Source: Cryptomeria japonica
Taxonomy: Eukaryota; Streptophyta; Pinopsida; Cupressales; Cupressaceae
Length of the DNA: 64,000 nucleotides
Assembly: GCF_030272615.1 (NCBI RefSeq)
Contig: NC_081414.1
Coordinates: 821,189,896-821,253,895, forward strand
Reading direction: 5' to 3'
Shown here: in pieces, positions 56,831-64,000 of the stretch
Layout of the letters: every line of letters begins with the position of its first letter
Numbering within the stretch: position 1 is the first letter of the stretch
The notes under the pieces: model-generated
Databases searched by the model: none
Seen by the model: the letters and a program-made list of their open reading frames with translations, nothing else
Told to the model about the DNA's origin: nothing
Translations under genes and position numbers: made by a program

Positions 56831-56857
56831 GCCCTAACCCTAGTCTCGGGTTAGGGC
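56831..56857. other. Perfect 10-bp hairpin GCCCTAACCC / GGGTTAGGGC
   Basis: Arms 56831-56840 and 56848-56857, loop TAGTCTC. It lies between the GC-rich island and the right end of sLTR-F. Not a rho-type bacterial terminator; may be a structured RNA element. Confidence 0.75.
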
Positions 56858-57650
56858 AACACACACAAAGCTTTTAAAATAAAAATGGGTGTGGAGGGAA
56901 GCATATTTTAAAAGGGGGAATTATGTTCTTAAAAAGAAGGGGAATATAAGTACCACTTTTTCCTCCTCCTTTTTGGTATATAATCATAAACTCATATATA
57001 TATGAGGTTATAAGTAAATATATAGATAATTATGTAAAATATATATATATATATATGTATATATGTATATATATATAAAAGTAGAGTTAAATGGATATTT
57101 TATTGGAATTAAATTTGTTAGACGTAAAATTAAGTTTTGAATATTTTTGTTAAATATTGGGCAAAGGTAGAAGAAACTTTATAAAAGGATTTTAATACTT
57201 GGTGGATTAGACTAAGAAAGGAAAGTATAAGCCATAGTATTTGTAGGGCCAAAAGGGCCATTTAAGTTTAAGATTATAAAGTATTTTTAAATTACGGGGG
57301 ATTTATTTTAATAAGGTGTTTTAATAACGAAGATAATTAAACTTAGAATCCTAGTAGATTAAGAAAGATAAGATAAATTTTAAAACGTTTAAATTCAAAA
57401 TTTAACATTACACTTGAGATTTTAATTATTTATTAATGAAGCTTAGTGATTACCCTTTTGGAAAAATATTAGCTTGTTGATAACTTAGTAAACCTTGTTT
57501 TCCAATTGAATTTAATTACCTGTTCTACACAAATATAGTTAAGACCAAACCAAAGTTGCATTATTTTAATTAAGTCAGTCGTTAATTAGTTAAGTATTTT
57601 AAAAAAAAAAAAAAATTCGTTCGTGCCCAAAAGTTGGGCATGACAGTAAG

Positions 57651-57904
57651 GTTTCCCACCATGGTTTTTCCCCTTACAGGATTTCCACGTACAAATCTTT
57701 GTGTTATGTGTTGTGGATGTTGTTTCTCTTTCTGTTTAATGTATTAATCTTCATCGGTATTAATACAAATTGTTAATCTGTCAATCGGCATTAAGTTTGG
57801 TTTACCGGTATTAAGTATCAAGTTTGATTAAGCTATATTTGGGATGAAATTAATTGACAACTGATTCACCCCCCCCCCCTCTCAGTTGCCTCCAGATCCT
57901 AACA
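57651..57904 (+). repeat. Cop-5 5' LTR, second part
   Basis: Follows the second GTAAG. Matches 63336-63585. Ends CCTAACA. End hairpin CAACTG (57858-57863) with CAGTTG (57883-57888) around ATTCACCCCCCCCCCCTCT. Confidence 0.93.
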
Positions 57905-57906
57905 AT

Positions 57907-57918
57907 TGGTATCAGAGC
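57907..57918 (+). other. Cop-5 primer-binding site, initiator Met-tRNA
   Basis: TGGTATCAGAGC, perfect match to the standard site, two bases after the LTR. Confidence 0.95.
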
Positions 57919-57961
57919 TAAGTCCTCTTTTTGCAAAATTTTAATAGCTTGAGGAGATTCT

Positions 57962-58966
57962 ATGGCAACTAACTTTTTCAGGAAGGACAGTCTAAAACTT
58001 GATGGAACCAACTATGGTATATGGAAGATCAGAATGGAGACACATCTAAATTGCATTGGAAAAGACATATGGGATGTTACAAATAATGGCTATGTTGGTC
58101 CTACACAGAATCAACCTAATCCACCAACATTGGGTAAGGATGAAGAGAATGATTGCAAAGAAAGAGAAGCACTTTTGAGCGCATTGTCAAATCAGCAAAT
58201 CATGGGATTATCAGATTGATCTACTACTAAAGCTATTTGGGATAAATTGGAGACATTGAATTAAGGAGATACCACTATTAAAATTGTAAAACTGGAATAC
58301 TTCCGGGTTAGGTATGAAAATTTGAAAATGAAAGAAGATGAAAGAATTTTTTCTTTTATGCAAAGGGTTAATGAAATTGTTTTAGGAATACAATGTTGTG
58401 GAGGATCCTTAAGTGAAGATGAAATTGTTTCTAAAGTTTTAAGAGCATTGCCACCGGCATACAAAATGAAAGTAACTACTATTAATGAGTTGAGAACAAT
58501 GCCTAATACATCAGTATCTAGAGACGCCTTCGTTGGAAAACTTTCAGCATTTGAACTTGAGGAATTTAGTCATGTTGCTACTATTAAGACATATTTAGCC
58601 TTCAAAGCATCATCATCTGGAAAATCTAATTGGAAAGAACTTTATGCAAAAGACCATGAAGATATCAGAAAGGAAAATGAAGAACTGGATGAACTTGAAG
58701 TACTATTTGCAAGGAAAACGCCTAAAGGTCCTATTGGAAGTATGGAGGTAAAGCACCATTTAAATGTTTTACTTGTAATAAAGTTGATCATATGGCATCT
58801 AGATGTCCTGATAGACATGCAAGATTGAGAGAAGAAGCTAAAAGAACATATAAGCCTAACCCTGAATATCAGAGATACAAATTTAAGAAGAACAAAGATA
58901 AATCATGTTACTATGCTGATGAAGGAGTCACTGATGATTTTGATGAAGAACCGACAGACAATGGAT
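57962..58966 (+). pseudogene. Cop-5 gag (stops and one frameshift)
   Basis: ATG 57962 lies 44 bases after the primer site. N-terminus: K-L-D-G-T-N-Y-G-I-W-K-I-R-M-E. Stops at 58217 (TGA) and 58261 (TAA), then 168 codons open (58322-58825) with KVLRALPPAYKMK. A frameshift near 58740 moves the zinc knuckle CFTC-NKVDHMASRC (58767-58808) into another frame; Asp stands for Gly in the knuckle. A stop TAG at 58966 follows. Compared with Cop-3 gag the protein is homologous along its length; Gag forms particles and binds RNA. Confidence 0.85.
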
Positions 58967-59432
58967 AGGCTTTTATTGCAATAACAAAAGATCAACCGAC
59001 ACCTACTGTTTCACCAGTAGAGCGGGCCCTAGTAGCTAAAATTGAGGAAAAGGATGAATGGATTATTATTCTAGATGTTCACATCATATGAATGGTGATA
59101 AAAGTAAATTCTTATCTTTTCAGGAATTTAATGGAGGTCTAGTAAGATTTGGGGATGATAAAGCTTGTTTAATCAAAGGAAAGGGCACTATATCTTTTGA
59201 TGGTAAGCACAATACTGACAATGCTTATTATGTTGAAGGTTTGAAGCATAATATTTTGAGTGTTGGTCAATTAGTTGAAAAGGGATTTCAGTTACAATTC
59301 AAGAATGGTAAATGCAAAATCATGAATAGAACTGGTTTAGAGATTGCAACCGGTAATCAGACTAGAGGTAATATCTTTCATTTGGATAATAGTGAAAAGA
59401 CATGCTTGATTGCACATATTGATGAAAGTTAG
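58967..59432 (+). pseudogene. Cop-5 protease
   Basis: DEWII followed by a frameshift and CSHHMNGDKSKFLSFQEFNG; the D-S-G triplet is lost at the frameshift near 59065. 124 codons are open to 59430 (TAG): DDKACLIKGKGTISF, DNAYYVEGLKHNILSVGQL, GNIFHLDNSEK. The protease would cleave Gag-Pol; broken here. Confidence 0.82.
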
Positions 59433-62097
59433 TTATGGCATAAGAGACTTTGTCATGTGAATTTTGATTGCATTGTGAAGATCAGTACTACTAAAGCAGT
59501 AAGGGATTTACCTAAGATTGTAAAACCTCATAATCCGGTATGTAAGGAATGTCAAATGGGAAAGCAAGTTAGAACAACTTTTAAGAGTATTTTTGAGAAA
59601 TCCAATAATGTTCTTGATTTAATTTATACTGACTTGTGTGGTCCAGAAAGAACAAGAAGTCTACAGGGAGATAGATACTTTATGCTAAGTATTGATGATT
59701 ATTTCTAGAATGTGTTGGCTTACTTTTCTCAAGGAGAAATCAAAAGCTTTTGGGAAATTCAAGTTATTCAAGGCAACGATAGAGAATGAAACCGATAAAA
59801 AAATCAAATGTTTAAGATCAGATCAAGGAGGAGAATTTATATCTAAGGATTTTAATACATTCTGTGAAGTGAATGGAATCAAAAGACAACTATCAGCACC
59901 TCAAACACCTCAGCATAATGGAATTATGGAAAGGAAAAACAAAACTATTCTGAATGCAGCTAGAAGCATGATATTGGAAGAAAATCTACCTCATGTGTAC
60001 TGGAGAGAAGCAGTGAATACAGTCGTTTACACTTTCAACAGAGTTCACATCAAAGGTGAAACCGGTAAGACCCCTTATGAACTATGGTTTGGTAATACTC
60101 CTACTCTTAAATACTTCAGAATATTTGGAAGAAAATGTTATATTAAGAGAGATGAGTATGTTGGTAAATTTGATCCTAGAAGTGATGAAGGAATATTTAT
60201 TGATTATTCATCTAAGAGCAAGGCATATAGATGTTTTAATAAAAGATTGCAGAAGATTATTGAGAGTGCAAATGTGAAGATAGATGAACACTTTAGAGGA
60301 AATTCAAGGTCTATAGATTCTAAACCGGCAGTTGAGATTATCATAAATGAACCTATATATAATACATCAGTACAGAGTGTTGATCCAGTCACACCGACAT
60401 CATCAAAGAATTTCATAGTGACTGAAGAACAACAGCAAGTGAACAAACCCAAGTATGTAAGATTGAATCACTTTGAAAGTCAGATAATTGGGAATAAGTA
60501 TCAAGGAGTTATGACAAGAGGAAGACTGACAAATGAAGAGGTGTGTTTAATTTCTCAAATTGAACCAGTATCTGTTATTGAGGCATGTGAAGATAAACAT
60601 TGGATTAAAGCAAAGGAAGATGAATTAGAACAAATTAAAAAGAACAATATAAGGACATTAGTTCCCCGACCTAAAGAAAAAAATGTAATTGGAACTAAAT
60701 GGGTATTCAGAAATAAACTTGATGAAGATGGTAAGGTAATCGAAAACAAAGAAAGATTAGTGTGTAAAGGATATTCACAAAAAGAGGGAATTGATTACAA
60801 TGAAACCTTTGCACCGGTAGCAAGAATTGAGGCATTCAGATTATTTCTTGCTTTTGTAGCTCACAAGAACTATAAAGTATATCAAATGGATCTAAAATGT
60901 GCAATTATGAATGGTGATCTTGAAGAGGAAGTCTACATTGAACAGCCTGGTGGATTTTCATTAACAAATGATAAAGATATTGTTTGCAGATTAAGGAAAG
61001 CTATGTATGGATTGAAGCAAGCTCCTAGAGCTTGGTATGCTAGATTGGACAAATATCTTTTGAAACTTGGTTACACTAAAGGTAATGCTGACAACAACTT
61101 ATATTTCAAAGTGACTAATGATGACATCTTGGTTATTGAAGTTTTTGTTGATGATATCATTTTTGGAGGAGAAGATGGATTGTGTAAAGACTTTGCTAAT
61201 AAGATGCAGGAGGAATTTGAAATATCTATGATTGGGGAGATAAAATTCTTTTTAGGATTGCAGATTTCACAGACTGATAAAGGTATATTTATATGTCAAA
61301 CAAAGTACTTGAAGGAACTACCGAAGAAATTTGGTATAAAAAATTCCAAACCGGTAAGTACTCCTATGACTACAGCTGATAAATTGACATTGAAAGATGA
61401 TTCAGCTCTTGTTAATCTGATAAGATATAAGTCTACGATTAGAGGTTTACTATATTTGACACAAACAAGACCTGATATAATGAATGCAGTATGTATTGTT
61501 TCAATATTTCAGAGTAATCCTAAAGAAAATCATGAATCAGCAGTAAAAAGGATTTTCCGGTATCTACAAGGCACAACAAATCTTGGTTTATGGTATCCTA
61601 AAGATGAAAATTTTGATTTATGGGTATACACCGATGCAAATTGGGCAGGAGATGTAGATGACAGAAAGAGCACCACTGGCAGGCCATTCTTTCTTGGTAG
61701 CAAATTGATTTCATAGTTGAGCAAGAAACAGAGTTGTACATCATTATCAACAACAGAATCAGAATATGTTGCAGCAACAACTAATTGTACTAAGGTATTT
61801 TGGATTAAGCAAATATTGAAGGACATAAAGGTAAAATGCAAAGAACCTATAATCATCTATTGTGATAATTTAGCAACAATTGATATATCAAAGAATCTGG
61901 TATTTCACTCTAAGACTAAACATATTTCTATTAAGTATAATTTTCAGAAAGAGAATAGTGAAACAAATGAAGTGAGATTGGTTTATGTGAATACTAAAGA
62001 GCAGATTGCAAATATCTTTACTAAGCCTTTACCTAAGGAAACTTTTGAATATCTCAGAGAGCAGCTTGGGGTAATACCCTCACTCATAGAGACTTAG
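59433..62097 (+). pseudogene. Cop-5 integrase, reverse transcriptase and RNase H (best preserved pol)
   Basis: Integrase zinc region: LWHKRLCHVNF and VCKECQMGK (59433-59560), with the first Asp in YTDLCGP (59627). A frameshift near 59700 leads into 674 open codons (59692-61714). These hold [42 protein letters not shown], then RT with [40 protein letters not shown] and FVDD (61144-61155), and RNase H with YTDANWAGD and DDRKST. The TAG at 61714 (TGG in relatives, SW-LSKKQ) is followed in frame by 126 codons (KQSCTSLSTTESEYVAATT, HIS-IKYNF, FTKPLPKETFEYL) to TAG 62095. Only the frameshift at 59700 and the two TAGs before and after break this half. Confidence 0.9.
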
Positions 62098-62501
62098 ATA
62101 GTTGAAGTTTGGCATCAAACCAATAGAACTAACAGAGAAATCTTTTTCTGGCTTTTGATGGAGGAGAGATACTTCTCGGGGGGAGTAGTTGGTTATAATA
62201 GTTGAGTAGTATATTCTAGTATTTGTATTGCTTTGGCATTTGATGTCAAAGGGGGAGATATATCTATGGAAAAACAGTATCCTTTGGGGAGAGGTTATTC
62301 ATTGGGGGAGAGATTTTTACTCTCTGCGTTTTTCCTTTAGGGAGAGGTTATTCATTGGGGGAGAGATTTTTACTCTCTGCATTTTTTGATTTCTGGTATT
62401 GATCTATTCTGGAGATTGTCGGTTTTTGGTTTTTGGCATTTTTGCTTTGGCACTTAGATGTTTTTCCATCTAGTGTTACCATCAATGCCAAATGGGGAGA
62501 T
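62098..62501 (+). other. Cop-5 3' untranslated region with multiple purine tracts
   Basis: CGGGGGGAG (62177-62185), AAAGGGGGAG (62248-62257) and a 53-base tandem duplication (62281-62333 and 62334-62386), each unit with two tracts (TTTGGGGAGAGG and ATTGGGGGAGAG). The final AAATGGGGAGAT (62490-62501) abuts the LTR and is the functional polypurine tract. Confidence 0.85.
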
Positions 62502-63585
62502 TGTTGGTATTATGGATGTGTTTCATTAGTTTTGTCATTGATGTCAACACTTATCCTTCTTGAGATATATGGTTATGTTGAACCGACACATTGTTGCTCA
62601 CCGACAAGTTCAGTTACTTATACACAATCACTAGTATATGCTCACCGACAGGTTATATTGTTCATCGGCATGAAGAATGACTTGTTATCATCTAGAGATC
62701 ACTTGGTTATGTCGAAGATATGGTTTGGATATTTGGTTTTGGTATTTTGGTTATTGGTCTAATCAGGTTGACATAGTTGCTGCTACCAGCAAATTAATCT
62801 AGGTTATGCACCGGCACACGTTATCTATTCCAGATCAGCATGGCACGTTATGGAGATGATTTATTGATTGGATATTATTGTTGTAAATGTATTAAGCTGA
62901 CATGATGCATCGCATCTTGATTCATTTGTAATTGATCTAATTGTAATATTCTTAGTGAGCTGACCTACACATTTGGTCTTAGGTTTTGGTATATATGCAA
63001 GATCTCATTTGTGAGATAAATATAATAGAAAGGAACATGTAATAGGTATATGGTTTTGTGACATGGTATGTGCGAATATTGAATATTATATGAGCAGACC
63101 ATAAAGAAGGTTCAAGGAAGGTTTGAAGGTGATTATCAGAGCCGGTACTGAATCCAGCATTGGAGATGCTACTTTGAGCAGTACATTATCATTGGATTTA
63201 ACCATCCAATTGTAGTCAGTGTGACTCCTATTTTGTGATTGAGGAGTGAGATCTAGGCGGTTGGCCTTTTTGCATGTGTAGACCCCATTTATGCACACAT
63301 ACTATCTGCAATAGTATCATCTGATTGTGGGTAAGGTTTCCCACCGTGGTTTTTTCCCTTACAGGGTTTCCACATACAAACCTCTGTGTTATGTGTTGTG
63401 GATGTTGTTTCTCTTTTTGTTTAATTTATTAAGCTTCACCGATATTAATACTAACTATTAATCTATCAACCGGCATTTAGTTTGGTTTACTGGTATTAAG
63501 TATCAAGTTTGATTAAGTTATATTTGGGATTAAATTAATTGACAATTGATTCACCCCCCCTCTTAGTTTCCTTCGGGTCCTAACA
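62502..63585 (+). repeat. Cop-5 3' LTR
   Basis: 1084 bp, TGTTGGTATTATGG...GGTCCTAACA, uninterrupted, followed by CTTAC. It shows what the 5' LTR looked like before sLTR-F entered: GTGGGTAAG-GTTTCCC reads through the insertion point at about 63336. Confidence 0.95.
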
Positions 63586-64000
63586 CTTACATGGTTTTGT
63601 TACTACTTATCAAATTGCCATTAGTTTTACATACAAAGTCATTCTATATATTCTAGTTGGTTAATATTACCAAATCATGCAGTCGGTACCCACAGAGAAG
63701 TCGGTATGAACAGTCTAGTCGGTTACTAAAGAAAGCAGTCACAGAACACAGTATTCACTGAGTTGTCTACCGAGTGTTATTTCATGTCTATTGAGTAGTA
63801 AAGATAATACATCGATTTGATATACACTGAGTGAAACATGTTACCAGATTCATTGAACCTCGACACACATATGAAAACATGTTACAAGATCGAGGCACAC
63901 AGAACCGTTATCACATTGGAAATTGCACATACAGATTTTGTATAATTTTGAGGTCATCTAACCAATGAAATATTTTGCATGGTTATTTATTCGAGAAATC
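63586..64000. other. Right flank of Cop-5: end of the split RPA finger, then unassigned
   Basis: 63586-63605 read on the minus strand gives the K-P-C-K codons that join the RPA fragment at 51975; a stop lies just upstream, which may be intronic or decay. Beyond about 63670 the sequence repeats 'cagtcggta/agtcggt' words as in the copia LTRs and carries the inverted pair CCTCGA (63857-63862) and TCGAGG (63890-63895). It may be the edge of another LTR. No gene seen. Confidence 0.5.

Larger units (their letters stand above)
52820..57645. mobile_element. sLTR-F: 4.8-kb LTR-like insert in the Cop-5 5' LTR
   Basis: Starts TGTGAGGCCCTACCCC and ends TTGGGCATGACA; the ends are imperfect inverted repeats (TGT-x-A-x-GCCC). 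Flanked by GTAAG at 52815-52819 and 57646-57650. It has no retroelement coding region, PBS or second LTR that I can find, so it is most simply a very long solo LTR; a non-autonomous element is the alternative. Inside: AT microsatellites (about 55567-55652, 55785-55990, 56056-56196, 57030-57080), a GC-rich island (56345-56720) and a hairpin (56831-56857). Short ORFs at 53868-54950 show no motif. Confidence 0.8.
51981..63585 (+). mobile_element. Cop-5: Ty1/copia element inserted in the RPA fragment, host of sLTR-F
   Basis: Perfect 5-bp duplications CTTAC at 51976-51980 and 63586-63590. The 3' LTR is 1084 bp; the 5' LTR is 1093 bp after removing sLTR-F and one GTAAG. Internal order: PBS, gag, protease, integrase, RT, RNase H, several purine tracts. 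The LTRs differ by about 8% by eye in the first 400 bases. Proteins are closest, within the window, to those of Cop-3. Confidence 0.95.

Noticed and set aside
56831-56857. Interstitial telomere repeat
   Set aside because: Only one CCCTAACCC on each arm, not the tandem TTTAGGG of plant telomeres.

Overview
The window is nuclear DNA from a seed plant, made almost entirely of transposable elements. It has no ordinary host gene in working order and no recognisable rRNA or tRNA gene. Plant origin is clear: Ty1/copia elements primed by initiator Met-tRNA (TGGTATCAGAGC), Ty3/gypsy elements of the Tat type with a second RNase H domain, and a plant L1-type LINE carrying RNase H. I favour a gymnosperm (conifer-type) genome, because the LTR pairs are structurally complete yet about 7-10% diverged by eye, LTRs reach 2-5 kb, and no gene lies in 64 kb. 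The species is inference.

Layout. (1) 1-2813: 5' end of a minus-strand copia element, Cop-1, cut by the window edge. (2) 3990-6351 plus an LTR-like stretch from 6352: truncated minus-strand copia, Cop-2, followed by a 404-bp tandem duplication (7237-8036) and a 1.9-kb stretch I could not assign. (3) 9912-39885: a nest five elements deep. Gypsy Gyp-A (9912-12391 and 39234-39885) is split in its reverse transcriptase by gypsy Gyp-B (12392-37249). Gyp-B is split by copia Cop-3 (14778-30581; target duplication CATAT). The 3' LTR of Cop-3 is split by copia Cop-4 (20409-29897; ATTGT). The gag of Cop-4 is split by a solo LTR, sLTR-D (22542-23698; AGAGG). A further solo LTR, sLTR-E (37255-39233), sits exactly at the right junction of Gyp-B. 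(4) 41090-49186: an almost full-length LINE with a perfect 19-bp target duplication and, unusually, three reading frames: ORF1 (zinc knuckle), ORF2 (endonuclease, RT, RNase H) and ORF3 (unrecognised globular domain, acidic/basic linker, coiled coil). (5) 49206-51980: AT-rich DNA, microsatellites, a PIF1-helicase fragment and, on the other strand, an RPA1-like zinc-finger/OB-fold fragment, perhaps a dead Helitron. (6) 51981-63585: copia Cop-5 (CTTAC), inserted into the RPA fragment; its 5' LTR is split by a 4.8-kb LTR-like insert, sLTR-F (52820-57645; GTAAG). (7) 63586-64000: the far side of the RPA target, then unassigned sequence.

All element genes are decayed by nonsense codons, frameshifts or deletions. 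Cop-5 has the best preserved copia polymerase (674 codons open). In the LINE every premature stop is TAG, which fits cytosine deamination at CHG sites. The candidate for something new is the LINE's third ORF: it lies inside the target-site duplications, so it moved with the element.
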